From contig CP136945.1 of assembly GCA_041530395.1 (NCBI GenBank), positions 1,984,001 through 2,048,000 on the forward strand: 64,000 nucleotides of DNA, in the 5' to 3' direction. The notes below the pieces were generated by a model. The model was not told where the DNA came from. It searched no databases and saw only the letters and a list, made by a program, of their open reading frames with translations. A program made the translations under genes and the position numbers. Source of the stretch: Thermosynechococcaceae cyanobacterium Okahandja (lineage in GTDB: Bacteria; Cyanobacteriota; Cyanobacteriia; Thermosynechococcales; Thermosynechococcaceae). Positions 26,914 through 35,360 of this stretch are shown piece after piece (the first letter of the stretch is position 1; the number at the start of each line of letters is the position of its first letter).

Positions 26914-27366
26914 GTGGAACGGACATTTCTAGCCATTAAGCCCGACGGCGTCCAGCGTGGGCTGGTGGGGACGATTATCCAACGATTTGAGCAAAAAGGC
27001 TATACCTTGGTGGGGCTGAAAATGCTGCGGGTGAGCCGCGAACTGGCGGAGCAACACTACGGGGAGCACAAGGACAAGCCCTTCTTTCCCGGTTTAGTTA
27101 ACTTTATTACCTCGGGTCCGGTGGTAGCCATGGTCTGGGAAGGCCGTGGCGTAATTGCCGCTGCCCGTAAACTCATTGGTGCTACAAACCCCCTCAATGC
27201 TGAACCCGGCACCCTGCGCGGTGACTTTGGTGTGGATGTGGGGCGCAATATCATCCATGGCTCCGATGCGCCCGAAACAGCAGAGCGGGAAATTAACCTT
27301 TGGTTCCAAACCCAAGAATTGGTACCTTGGGAGCCATCGCTTACCTCTTGGGTGTACGAGATGTAG
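26914..27366 (+). CDS. ndk: Nucleoside diphosphate kinase
   Basis: 150 residues. Balances NTP pools through a phospho-His intermediate. [18 protein letters not shown], the active-site [13 protein letters not shown] (catalytic His) and the C-terminal [15 protein letters not shown] are textbook. GTG start; upstream AGAGGAACG gives a weak ribosome binding site. Its 3' end overlaps the convergent TerC gene by 26 bp. Confidence 0.97.
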   Translation: MERTFLAIKPDGVQRGLVGTIIQRFEQKGYTLVGLKMLRVSRELAEQHYGEHKDKPFFPGLVNFITSGPVVAMVWEGRGVIAAARKLIGATNPLNAEPGTLRGDFGVDVGRNIIHGSDAPETAEREINLWFQTQELVPWEPSLTSWVYEM

Positions 27367-28111
27367 GCTCCTGCGATGGAGTGGTTGTTACAGTAGGCGG
27401 GGTTGGGTTCTCCTCCACCCCGCGTTTTTTGGAAAAGCCCCAGAGAAAACAAAGACCAATGAGGCTAATCATCACCCAGTCTGGGGGAACCAGCGTGTCG
27501 TTCACCACCCGCAACAGCAGCCGCAAGCCCACCAGCGTCACGGTTAAATAGCCCGCATCCTCAAGGCGGGGAAACTCCTGTAACCAGCGAATAAATAACT
27601 CCGCCATAAACCGCAGCATAATCACGCCAATAGTGCCCCCTAGGAGTACCAACCAGCGCTCATCCGAGAGGGCGATCGCCGTCGTGACGCTATCTAAGGA
27701 AAAGGCAAGATCTGCAAGGGCTAACAGGGGCACCGCCTGCCAAAAGGAACGAATGACGCGCTCGTGGTCGTGCTCCGGCTCCTTGGTAAAGAAAAAGTAC
27801 TTAATGGCCAACCAGAGCAGGTACAGTGCGCCTGCCAGTTCAAACTGCCAGAACCTGAGCACCCATGTTGCCGTAAAAATGAGGCCAATGCGAAAAATAT
27901 AAGAGATAGCCAAGCCCAAATTCAGGGCATTGCGTTGCTCGTGGGGATCTTCAATACCTTGCACCAGTGCCGCAAGGGCAATAGCATTATCAGCAGAAAG
28001 AATCGCTTCTAGCGCCAACAACACCACCAGTAATAATAGCGTGTCCACCCCCCAATTGGGTGAAAGTTCCAGCAAATCATCAATCATTGGGGTAGGGCTT
28101 GTCTCCAACAC
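27341..28111 (-). CDS. TerC family integral membrane protein
   Basis: 256 residues, about seven hydrophobic helices. TerC/Alx family: [34 protein letters not shown] and the acidic-rich membrane residues are conserved. Members move metal ions (manganese) or assist membrane protein insertion; plant/cyanobacterial homologues take part in thylakoid biogenesis. The polar C-terminal tail ([20 protein letters not shown]) is variable. An ATG at 28087 is an equally good start. Overlaps ndk at the 3' end. Confidence 0.85.
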   Translation of the reverse strand: MLETSPTPMIDDLLELSPNWGVDTLLLLVVLLALEAILSADNAIALAALVQGIEDPHEQRNALNLGLAISYIFRIGLIFTATWVLRFWQFELAGALYLLWLAIKYFFFTKEPEHDHERVIRSFWQAVPLLALADLAFSLDSVTTAIALSDERWLVLLGGTIGVIMLRFMAELFIRWLQEFPRLEDAGYLTVTLVGLRLLLRVVNDTLVPPDWVMISLIGLCFLWGFSKKRGVEENPTPPTVTTTPSQEPTSRTPKR

Positions 28112-28140
28112 TCAACCCTGACCATGCACGGCCATTATGT

Positions 28141-29466
28141 CTATGGTCGCATACCCGCTTCGGAAATCTGCCATGGTTGCTCCGCAGGACGCGGCGAAGC
28201 TTCCTGATAAATTTGGGTAATGGTTGCTGCCAAGCGCTCCATCCCTAGGACAATTTCCTCGTCACTGGCAGTAAGACTAATGCGTAAACACTCTTGCTTG
28301 TGCCGCCAGTCGTCACTCAGCCCCGGGAAAAAGGAACTGCCGGGCACGACAATTACGCCCGCCTGCTTCAAGTGCTGGTAGAGAGACCAGTCGCTCATGG
28401 GTAAATCCCGCAGCCATAGCCACGCAAAAATTGCCCCTTCGCCGCGGTGCAAGAACCAAGGCACATCTTGGGGTAAGGCGGTTCTGAGCGTCTCTTCCAA
28501 AATGCTAAATTTGCGCTGGTAAAAGGGACGGATCGTGCTCACCGAAACCTCCGCCAAGGCACCATTGGCAATGGCAAGAGCGGCGATCGCCTGTCCGTAA
28601 CGGGAGGCATGAATACAGGCATTGGTCTGAAAGGCTTCCAGCACACTAAGAATGTCGCGATCGCCAATGGCAATCCCCACCCGCTCCCCCGGCAGTCCGG
28701 CCTTCGACAAACTCAGACAGTGAACGATGTTGCCCCCAAAGACGGGCACCAGTTCCGTAAAATTCAAGCTGGGATAGGGAGGACCATAGGCGGCATCAAT
28801 CAGCACCGGCACCCCGTAGGGCAGCGCCATGTCCGCAATTTGACGCACCTCCACATCCGTAAGGACATTGCCGGTGGGGTTACAGGGACGCGAAAAAATG
28901 ACGCAGCCGGTGGTTTCGTCAATGTGAAGCTGCTGAAAATCTGGGCGATACTTAAAGGCGTGCTCCGCTTCAAAAATATCAAGGCGCGGACGATAGGCTA
29001 CCACGGTATGGGGCGTTAAACTCACCCCCCCATAGCCGGTATATTCAGGGCTAAGGGGCAGCACCACTTTTTTGGCGTGACCATTCACCGCGGGACCACC
29101 AAAGGCATTGGCGGCAAAAAAATAAATTGCTTGGCTCCCCGGAGTCACAAGGACATTGTGCTCTGTGAGCTTTAAGCCATAGCGACGGTTAAAATCATCC
29201 ACCACCGCCGCAATGAGCGGTTCATAGCCTTGACTGGTGCCGTAGCGGCACACCACCTGGCCAAATTCGGGGCTGGCCATCAGTTCTTGGGTGCATTCCC
29301 GCCACAGTTGCTCCACCTCCGGTACAATCAGCGGGTTACCGGCACTCAGGTTAATTAAGTCTTGACCCCGATTGAGCCGCAGCGTTTCAATAATATCCTT
29401 CATAATTGCCCGTACTCCCGTTAATTGGGACATTTGCTGGCCAATCTGGGAAAGGGCAGGATTCAT
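28141..29466 (-). CDS. avtA: Class I aminotransferase, valine-pyruvate transaminase-like
   Basis: 441 residues from ATG 29466 (MNPALSQIGQQMS). Fold-type I PLP enzyme; the lysine is in SLSKAGLPGERVG (~244) and NPLIVPEVEQLW and SRPCNPTGNVLTD are present, matching valine-pyruvate aminotransferases (AvtA). A longer frame to 29664 overlaps the divergent Sua5-type gene and is rejected. Symbol by family resemblance. Divergent from the Sua5 gene with 97 bp between. Confidence 0.85.
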   Translation of the reverse strand: MNPALSQIGQQMSQLTGVRAIMKDIIETLRLNRGQDLINLSAGNPLIVPEVEQLWRECTQELMASPEFGQVVCRYGTSQGYEPLIAAVVDDFNRRYGLKLTEHNVLVTPGSQAIYFFAANAFGGPAVNGHAKKVVLPLSPEYTGYGGVSLTPHTVVAYRPRLDIFEAEHAFKYRPDFQQLHIDETTGCVIFSRPCNPTGNVLTDVEVRQIADMALPYGVPVLIDAAYGPPYPSLNFTELVPVFGGNIVHCLSLSKAGLPGERVGIAIGDRDILSVLEAFQTNACIHASRYGQAIAALAIANGALAEVSVSTIRPFYQRKFSILEETLRTALPQDVPWFLHRGEGAIFAWLWLRDLPMSDWSLYQHLKQAGVIVVPGSSFFPGLSDDWRHKQECLRISLTASDEEIVLGMERLAATITQIYQEASPRPAEQPWQISEAGMRP

Positions 29467-29563
29467 AAGCGCTGAGGAATAATAACAATACAGGCTAGAA
29501 TAACATTTCGAGCAGTGTCCCTGTGCGAGTTCAGCGCAGGGGACTGTCACCATAGACATCCCC

Positions 29564-30205
29564 ATGGCCGAAATATTGACCCTCCACCCCCTAAATCCGC
29601 AACAGCGCACCGTTGAGCAAATTGTGGCGGCGCTGCGCCAAGGGGCCATTATGCTGTATCCCACCGATACGGTCTATGCCATTGGCTGCGACATGAACCA
29701 TAAGGGAGCGGTACAGCGGGTCCGCCAACTCAAGCAACTCTCTAACGACAAGCCCGTCACGTTTCTGTGCTCGTCCCTATCGAATATTGCCCACTATGCC
29801 TACGTCAGTGATGCGGCCTACCGGCTGATGCGCCGCCTGATCCCGGGTCCCTATACCTTTTTGCTCCCCGCCACCAAGCTTGTGCCCCGCCTTGTCCAAA
29901 ACCCCAAACGCAAGACCACCGGTATCCGGGTACCGGATCATGCCGTGAGTCAGGCTCTCCTCACCGCTTTGGGCAACCCAATTATCTCGACCTCGGCCCG
30001 CTTACCCGAGGACGAAACCTATTATGTGAATACCGCAGAACTCTTTGATGCCTTCCACAAGCGCGTTGATCTGATCCTTGATACGGGGGAGCCGCCCGGG
30101 CAGCAAATGTCGAGTATTCTTGACCTAACGGTGGAACCGCCCGCATTAGTGCGTAAAGGACAGGGCTGGGAGAACCTCCCGCCAGAATTATTGGCGATAG
30201 AGTAA
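29564..30205 (+). CDS. Sua5/YciO/YrdC family protein (threonylcarbamoyl-AMP synthase-like)
   Basis: 213 residues. The YrdC domain binds ATP, threonine and bicarbonate to make threonylcarbamoyl-AMP for the t6A tRNA modification. LYPTDTVYAIGCDM, RQLKQLSNDKPVTFL and TGIRVPDHA are characteristic. The KxR/SxN set is present in YciO-like form, so a YciO branch with unclear activity is also possible. A polypurine spacer separates it from cobA. Confidence 0.88.
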   Translation: MAEILTLHPLNPQQRTVEQIVAALRQGAIMLYPTDTVYAIGCDMNHKGAVQRVRQLKQLSNDKPVTFLCSSLSNIAHYAYVSDAAYRLMRRLIPGPYTFLLPATKLVPRLVQNPKRKTTGIRVPDHAVSQALLTALGNPIISTSARLPEDETYYVNTAELFDAFHKRVDLILDTGEPPGQQMSSILDLTVEPPALVRKGQGWENLPPELLAIE

Positions 30206-30254
30206 GGGGAGTAAAGAGGATAGAGAATCGAGCAAAGAGGGTAAAGAAACGCGG

Positions 30255-31013
30255 ATGAGTGAGCCGGTAATTCTCGGTAAAGTGTACCTCGTGGGGGCAG
30301 GGCCAGGGGATGTTGGCCTCTTAACGGTGCGTGCCAAAAGCCTGTTGGAATGCGCCGATGTGGTGCTCTACGATGCCCTCATTAGCCCTGAAATTTTGCA
30401 GATCATCAACCCCCACGCCCGCCAAATTCACGTGGGGAAGCGGCGCGGCAATCATACGCTCTCGCAGGCGCAAATTAGTGAGCAACTCATTGCCTTAGCC
30501 CATGAGCACGCAGTCATTGTGCGGCTGAAAGGGGGGGATCCCTTTATTTTTGGCCGGGGGGGGGAAGAGTGCCTAGCCTTGGTAGAGGCGGGCATTCCAG
30601 TGGAGGTAGTGCCTGGGGTCACCAGTGGCATTGCCGCACCCGCCTATGCCCAGATTCCGTTAACGCACCGTGACTTGAGTTCGTCGGTAGTGTTTGTAAC
30701 CGGTCATGAGGCGGCAGGCCGCTATCAGCCGCGGGTCAATTGGTCAGCGTTGGCCACAGCGGTGGATACCATCGTCATTTATATGGGGTTGCACCATTTA
30801 GGCGAGATTGTGCCCGCCCTGTTAGCGGGGGGGCGATCGCCCCAGACTCCCCTAGGGTTTATTGAAGCGGGCACCACACCCCAGCAGCGGGTTGTTGTTA
30901 CCACCCTTGGCGGCGCGATCGCCACCTGCGCCCAAGAGCAGATTCAAACCCCCGCCCTGATTGTCCTTGGGGATGTCGTAAACCTGCGACAATACTGGCA
31001 GTACTCCCCTTGA
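30255..31013 (+). CDS. cobA: Uroporphyrinogen-III C-methyltransferase
   Basis: 252 residues. Adds two methyl groups to uroporphyrinogen III, the entry to sirohaem and cobalamin. GKVYLVGAGPGDVGLLTVRA, DVVLYDALISPEIL, GGDPFIFGRGGEE and VPGVTSGIAAPAY match the stand-alone CobA/SUMT type. Preceded by a weak ribosome binding site within a purine tract. The stop TGA overlaps the following ScpB frame. Confidence 0.95.
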   Translation: MSEPVILGKVYLVGAGPGDVGLLTVRAKSLLECADVVLYDALISPEILQIINPHARQIHVGKRRGNHTLSQAQISEQLIALAHEHAVIVRLKGGDPFIFGRGGEECLALVEAGIPVEVVPGVTSGIAAPAYAQIPLTHRDLSSSVVFVTGHEAAGRYQPRVNWSALATAVDTIVIYMGLHHLGEIVPALLAGGRSPQTPLGFIEAGTTPQQRVVVTTLGGAIATCAQEQIQTPALIVLGDVVNLRQYWQYSP

Positions 31014-31021
31014 GTGTGCAG

Positions 31022-31567
31022 ATGGCTACTGAACCGGATTCCCGGCCCGTCTCTGAAGCAGCCTTGGCCGACCTTGCCGAGTTAACCATGCGGGTGGAAG
31101 CTATCCTCTATCTTAAGGCGCAACCCTTGAGCCTCAGCCAATTAGCGGAGTTGGCCGGGCGTGAGGCTACTGCTGTGGAACTGGCGCTCATTGAGCTACT
31201 CAATGACTATGCGCACCGTCAAACGGCCCTGGAAATTGTGGAAGTCGAGGGCAAGTATAGCCTGCAACTCAAGCCACGCTACCAGGATTTGGTGCAGTCT
31301 CTGGTGCCCGTTGAGTTGGGCATTGGGGTGCAGCGCACGTTGGCGATGATTGCTTTCCGTGGGCCGATTCGCCAAACCGAACTGATTGAACTGCGAGGCT
31401 CCAGTGCCTATCAACACATTCATGAGCTAATCGAGCTTGGTTTTGTCCAACGGCGCCGGGAAAGCCATGGCCGCTCCTATACCCTACAGGTGACCGAACG
31501 CTTTCATCAGTATTTTGCCGTGGATCAGTTGCCCGCTGCTACTGGGGCAGAGACGGCGGCTGATTGA
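31022..31567 (+). CDS. scpB: Segregation and condensation protein B
   Basis: 181 residues from ATG 31022; in-frame TTG 31010 and GTG 31016 are alternatives that overlap cobA. Partner of ScpA and SMC in chromosome compaction. Two winged-helix domains are present: LRVEAILYLKAQPLSLSQLA (here starting MRVEAILYL), and TLAMIAFRGPIRQTELIELRG; the C-terminus is divergent. No scpA in the window. Overlaps the convergent FHA gene by 29 bp at the 3' end. Confidence 0.88.
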   Translation: MATEPDSRPVSEAALADLAELTMRVEAILYLKAQPLSLSQLAELAGREATAVELALIELLNDYAHRQTALEIVEVEGKYSLQLKPRYQDLVQSLVPVELGIGVQRTLAMIAFRGPIRQTELIELRGSSAYQHIHELIELGFVQRRRESHGRSYTLQVTERFHQYFAVDQLPAATGAETAAD

Positions 31568-32417
31568 TGTACTCACCCAGTAATTGCGAGGGCAAATCAT
31601 CATTCGTGGCCAGTTGCAGGTTCAGGAGTGCGACCGCCAATTTTTCCTGTTCTAGCTTAGAACGCCCTAACGCCTTGAGCACGCGCTTTAACTGGGCGGC
31701 AATTTCTGATCCATACATGGTCAAGTTATCGTCTGGGAGGGCAGGCAACCAATCAATGGCACCGTTTTGGGTGGCCCACTGCCGCTGCATCGGCGAAATG
31801 TGGTTGTCGTAGCGGTCAATAATAAAGCTGCGCAGCTTAGGATACGTTGCTTTCACCCACTCCAAGAGCTTGCTAATATCCGGGGTCTCTAGTTGGGAAT
31901 CTAGCATCAGCACGTCAGGGTTCCGGCGCATGACGGTAATAAAGTCACTGATAATGCGGCGACTGTTAATTTGCCCCGACTCGACAATGACCTCCAAACC
32001 TTGGCTGCGGAGCAACTCTTGCCAAATCTGCACTTGGATTCCGGGCGGTTGAATAATGAGCACCAGCGGTTGCAGCGACGCCGGGGTTTCTGGTGGCATC
32101 GTGGAAACCGCTTCGTCGGTGCGAAATTCTAGGGTGGTTTTGCCAATAACGAAGCGATCGCCCGTTTTCAGGAGGGTTGGTACTTGAATGGGTTGGCCGT
32201 TCAGAACACAGCCGTTGCGACTGCCCAAGTCAATCAGGTAGTAATCTTCGGTGTCTAAACGCTGCACCATGGCGTGTCGCCGTGAGGACCAGCGATCGGC
32301 AAGGACGATGGTACAGTCCTTCCCTCGGCCAATGACCCAGGAGTTACCTTGGGTGAGGGGGACAATATAGGTACTGGCATCTGTGGAGATGACCAGTTGC
32401 GGATACTGTGCAGGCAA
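31539..32417 (-). CDS. FHA domain protein with degenerate receiver-like domain
   Basis: 292 residues. An N-terminal FHA domain (~25-100: WVIGRGKDCTIVLADRWSSR, RHAMVQ, IDLGSRNGC) that binds phosphothreonine, a linker, then a receiver-like fold (~115-240: VLIIQPPGIQVQIWQELLRS, MLDSQLETPDISKLLEW). The Asp in VLMLDSQL is present, but the usual acidic pair and the catalytic Lys are not, so the second domain is probably a pseudoreceiver. A role in kinase signalling is an inference. Convergent with scpB. Confidence 0.85.
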   Translation of the reverse strand: MPAQYPQLVISTDASTYIVPLTQGNSWVIGRGKDCTIVLADRWSSRRHAMVQRLDTEDYYLIDLGSRNGCVLNGQPIQVPTLLKTGDRFVIGKTTLEFRTDEAVSTMPPETPASLQPLVLIIQPPGIQVQIWQELLRSQGLEVIVESGQINSRRIISDFITVMRRNPDVLMLDSQLETPDISKLLEWVKATYPKLRSFIIDRYDNHISPMQRQWATQNGAIDWLPALPDDNLTMYGSEIAAQLKRVLKALGRSKLEQEKLAVALLNLQLATNDDLPSQLLGEYINQPPSLPQ

Positions 32418-32468
32418 TGTTATCCCTCTTCCAAACGTATGGAGTGGTGAATCCGAGCGAAGGAGTAA

Positions 32469-32711
32469 TTACTCGCCGCCATAATCCGGACAGTGAATAG
32501 CTGCCTCTGTGGCGGCCCAGTCAGGATGGAGAGAACACTTGAGGCGATAGTCTCCCGAAAAGAAACGACATTGGGAACAGGGAATTTGGTGCATTCGCCG
32601 GGCAATCTCCCAACTATCGTGCAGGAACCGCCAAAGATTCCATGCGAGGAGCGCTAATAAGACCCATGCTACACAAAAGCATAGGGCACTTGTATCGACT
32701 GTGATGCCCAT
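32469..32711 (-). CDS. Small membrane-anchored cysteine-motif protein
   Basis: 80 residues. One membrane helix (~8-29: LCFCVAWVLLALLAWNLWRFL) followed by CSQCRFFSGDYRLKCSLHPD and C-P-D-Y at the end: four cysteines in a tight cluster likely to bind a metal. I recognise the pattern RFFSGDYRLKCSLHP as occurring in small cyanobacterial proteins but cannot name a family. Function unknown. Confidence 0.7.
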   Translation of the reverse strand: MGITVDTSALCFCVAWVLLALLAWNLWRFLHDSWEIARRMHQIPCSQCRFFSGDYRLKCSLHPDWAATEAAIHCPDYGGE

Positions 32712-33039
32712 AGTTCGGTGATTGACCTAACTCCTGAGCGCTATATTTATTTCTATGCTAATTTTATCATTTGACCATAAAGTTGAGTTGGCACTATTGC
32801 CGAAACGTAACAGCGTCTAGCGCCGCTCCCACCATGACCGCCTATGCCCATACGCCGAATGAGAAGGGACACTGGCATTCACTGCCGCATCACTTACAGA
32901 AAGTGGCGCTTTTGGGGGAGAGAGATTTAAGGTGAGGGCGGCAAAGGTGACATAATTGAGATCGTCAGTGTAAGAAGGGCAAAGAAGTTTACTCGAATAT
33001 CGTGTTATAGGGTCAAAAACACTCGCAAAGGTTGATTGC
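32712..33039. other. Intergenic region upstream of a small ORF
   Basis: About 330 bp, AT-rich in its first third. A minus-strand reading frame (32817-33128) is composed mostly of unconvincing sequence and overlaps the small plus-strand ORF; it is not called. No structure or repeat stands out. Confidence 0.5.
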
Positions 33040-33192
33040 ATGAGGTTTACGCTTCTGACTGTTGCTGTTGTGGTTGCTTTGGTTGCCCTGTACGCTTGGG
33101 GTGGCAGTTGGCTCAGAAACCTTGGCACGTTGGCTGTCCTGATTCTCTACTGGTTTGCGGCCTTTCAACCCCCCAATAATTCAGCCTTTTGA
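33040..33192 (+). CDS. Putative 50-residue membrane protein
   Basis: Reading frame MRFTLLTVAVVVALVALYAW ... ending FQPPNNSAF: two hydrophobic stretches (3-20 and 27-44) separated by GGSWLRN. AAAGG lies eight bases before the ATG. Size (about 5.5 kDa) and composition resemble the small subunits found in thylakoid complexes, but no identity is claimed. Whether it is expressed is unknown. Confidence 0.5.
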   Translation: MRFTLLTVAVVVALVALYAWGGSWLRNLGTLAVLILYWFAAFQPPNNSAF

Positions 33193-33551
33193 GGTATGAC
33201 TAGGATAAAAGCGCTAGGTTGCGATCGCCCTATACCTATGGCTGGCTTCGCCAACTGGGCGATCGAGGATTGAAACCGTCTGCAACGAGTGGGGATAAAA
33301 CCACCCCCACAGCACCCCACCCAGCAGCAACAACCCAACACCTACAACTAGGGGAGTGCGGTGCCACCAACAATTAGGACGGCTCACTGAGCAATGGCTC
33401 CGTGCCAAACAGTTTCGTAACTATCTTACTCGCGCAGGTTTGATCATGCACAACCGCAGGCTGAGCCGCTGACGGTGGCGTAGCCCTCTCGCCTGTGGCT
33501 GCTAGTATGACTGTGGAACCTGTTGCCAGTGGGGTAATCAAAAACTAAAAG
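33193..33551. other. Intergenic region with a nested inverted repeat
   Basis: About 360 bp. Contains CGATCGCCC (33222-33230) and its complement GGGCGATCG (33257-33265) with an inner hairpin TGGC-TTC-GCCA (33243-33253). A minus-strand frame (33214-33387, 57 residues, one hydrophobic stretch GVGLLLLGGVLWGW) covers the repeat; it is reported here only as a weak possibility. The sppA promoter should lie towards the right end. Confidence 0.5.
33214..33387 (-). CDS. Doubtful small membrane protein
   Basis: 57 residues from GTG 33387, with a single membrane-like segment LVVGVGLLLLGGVLWGWFYP. No ribosome binding site or known family. The inverted repeat at 33222-33265 overlaps its C-terminal codons. 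Kept at low confidence because the hydrophobic core is coherent. Confidence 0.25.
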   Translation of the reverse strand: MSRPNCWWHRTPLVVGVGLLLLGGVLWGWFYPHSLQTVSILDRPVGEASHRYRAIAT

Positions 33552-34661
33552 ATGACTCGTTCTCTTCCGCCGTTTTGGCCATCTGTTGTGCACCGCTGCG
33601 GCACTATCTTTTTCGGTACTCTTGCCTTCTTCTTTACCTTGGGGGTTGTGGGCATCAGTACCACCCTATTTTTTGCCATCTTAGGCGTACTGCTGACCCC
33701 CGCCGAACAGCAAAGCCCTTACCAGCACGTTAGTGGCAAGGAAAATAGTCGCGATCGCATTCTTGTCATTGATGTAATTGGGCCAATCCTCGGCAGCCCC
33801 CAAAACGAGGAAGATACCCTATTTTCCTCGATTATTGGTGTAACCTACGGCTACCAAGTGCAGCAGGACTTAGAAGCCGCGGCTGAGGACGAGAGTGTCA
33901 AAGCCATTCTGCTCAATGTTGTCACCCCCGGCGGGACAATTTTTGGCTCTCAGGCGATCGCCGACGGCATTACCGCCTACCGTGAAGCCACTCAAAAACC
34001 CGTCTATGCCTTTGTGGAAGGGCTGTCCGCCTCTGGGGGAGTTTGGGCAATGGTGGCCGCCGATAAAATCTACGCGGACCACGGTAGCCTCATTGGTAGT
34101 ATTGGCATTATTGGCCCGAGTGTCCTCTTCTACGATCGCCCCACCAGCCTCGATAGCGGTCTATTCCAGGGCGGTGTCACGGCCAACACCATTGAAGAGC
34201 GCACCCTCAGTGCCGGTCGTGGCAAAGACTTTGGCAACCCCTTCCGCCGCCTTAGCCCCGCTGAAATTCAAGTGTTCCAAGCGGGTCTAGAGCAGGAGTA
34301 CAGTCGCTTTGTGGCTCATGTGGCCAAGTTTCGTGGCATTGACCCCAACGTCATCCGCAACCAAATGGGCGCAATGGTGTTCAGCAACGATCAGGCGCAG
34401 CAGTATCGCCTCATTGACGGTACCCTCAGCCGCCCACAGGTCATCACGGCGCTGGCCACAGCGGCGCAGTTAGAGGAAGACTATGCAGTGGTTCGACGAC
34501 GGCGCGATCGCACCCCTCTCATTAACCAACTCTTTGGCGTGCAGCCCGCTCGCCCCTCCCAGCAGGAGCAGTTCCGTTGGCAACAGCAGCAACTGTGCCC
34601 CCTTGCCCAGCAGCGCGCCCTTGCCTACTACGGTCAACTTGCCTCCCTATGCCGACCCTAA
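33552..34661 (+). CDS. sppA: Signal peptide peptidase SppA-type (S49) protease
   Basis: 369 residues. Membrane-anchored serine protease that degrades cleaved signal peptides; one N-terminal helix (~17-48). The S49 core has VTPGGTIFGSQAIADGI, the nucleophile Ser in GLSASGGVW (S161) and a candidate general-base Lys in SAGRGKDFGNPFR (~225). The catalytic environment differs slightly from the usual SGGYY. The C-terminal tail is Gln-rich. It ends 3 bp before trmD. Confidence 0.88.
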   Translation: MTRSLPPFWPSVVHRCGTIFFGTLAFFFTLGVVGISTTLFFAILGVLLTPAEQQSPYQHVSGKENSRDRILVIDVIGPILGSPQNEEDTLFSSIIGVTYGYQVQQDLEAAAEDESVKAILLNVVTPGGTIFGSQAIADGITAYREATQKPVYAFVEGLSASGGVWAMVAADKIYADHGSLIGSIGIIGPSVLFYDRPTSLDSGLFQGGVTANTIEERTLSAGRGKDFGNPFRRLSPAEIQVFQAGLEQEYSRFVAHVAKFRGIDPNVIRNQMGAMVFSNDQAQQYRLIDGTLSRPQVITALATAAQLEEDYAVVRRRRDRTPLINQLFGVQPARPSQQEQFRWQQQQLCPLAQQRALAYYGQLASLCRP

Positions 34662-34664
34662 GTC

Positions 34665-35360
34665 ATGCGGTTTGACATTATTACCCTCTTTCCTGAATTT
34701 TTCAGTAGCCCCCTCAAGACAGGTCTAATGGCCAAAGCCCTAGCCCGGGGCATTGCCAGCGTTGTGCTCACCAACCCCCGCGACTTTACCGAGGATCGGC
34801 ACCACAAAGTGGATGACGAACCCTACGGCGGGGGTGTAGGCATGGTGATGAAGCCCGCCCCCCTCTTTGCGGCGGTGGAATCGCTACCCGTTTTGCCGCG
34901 ACGGGAAATTATTTATGTGACCCCCCAAGGTCAGCCCCTGCGCCAACAGCATCTGTGGCAATGGGCAAGGGAGTGCCATCAACTGGTGATCCTGTGTGGC
35001 CACTACGAAGGGGTGGACGAGCGCGTGATTGAGCATTTGGTCACCCAAGAAATTTCCATTGGCGATTTTGTCCTCACCTGTGGCGAAATTCCCGCCCTGA
35101 CCATTCTTAACGGCGTACTGCGGCTGTTGCCCGGCACCGTGGGCAAGCCCGAGTCCCTGCATCAAGATAGTTTTGAAGAGGGGTTGCTCGACTATCCCCA
35201 CTACACGCGACCGGCAGAGTTTCGCGGCTGGTCAGTGCCGCCGGTGCTGCTTTCAGGCGACCATGGCAAAATTGCCGCATGGCGCAAAGCCCAGCAAATT
35301 CAGCGTACCCAGCAGCGCCGCCCCGATCTGTACCAGCGATGGCTGGCAGAGCACCCCTAG
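34665..35360 (+). CDS. trmD: tRNA (guanine(37)-N1)-methyltransferase
   Basis: 231 residues. Methylates G37 next to the anticodon to prevent frameshifting. A trefoil-knot SPOUT enzyme; MRFDIITLFPEFF, DDEPYGGGVGMVMK, VILCGHYEGVDERV and ISIGDFVLTCGEIPAL are all standard. Its TAG stop shares CTAG at 35357-35360 with the stop of the convergent Rieske gene. sppA lies directly upstream. Confidence 0.97.
   Translation: MRFDIITLFPEFFSSPLKTGLMAKALARGIASVVLTNPRDFTEDRHHKVDDEPYGGGVGMVMKPAPLFAAVESLPVLPRREIIYVTPQGQPLRQQHLWQWARECHQLVILCGHYEGVDERVIEHLVTQEISIGDFVLTCGEIPALTILNGVLRLLPGTVGKPESLHQDSFEEGLLDYPHYTRPAEFRGWSVPPVLLSGDHGKIAAWRKAQQIQRTQQRRPDLYQRWLAEHP

Noticed and set aside
29467-29664. N-terminal extension of the aminotransferase
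   Set aside because: Cys-rich, unconvincing sequence overlapping the divergent Sua5 gene.
32817-33128. Minus-strand frame of 103 codons
   Set aside because: It overlaps the small membrane ORF and has low-complexity, unconvincing sequence.
33267-33276. GGATTGAAAC, like the end of a cyanobacterial CRISPR repeat
   Set aside because: It occurs once, with no second copy or spacer pattern nearby and no cas gene.
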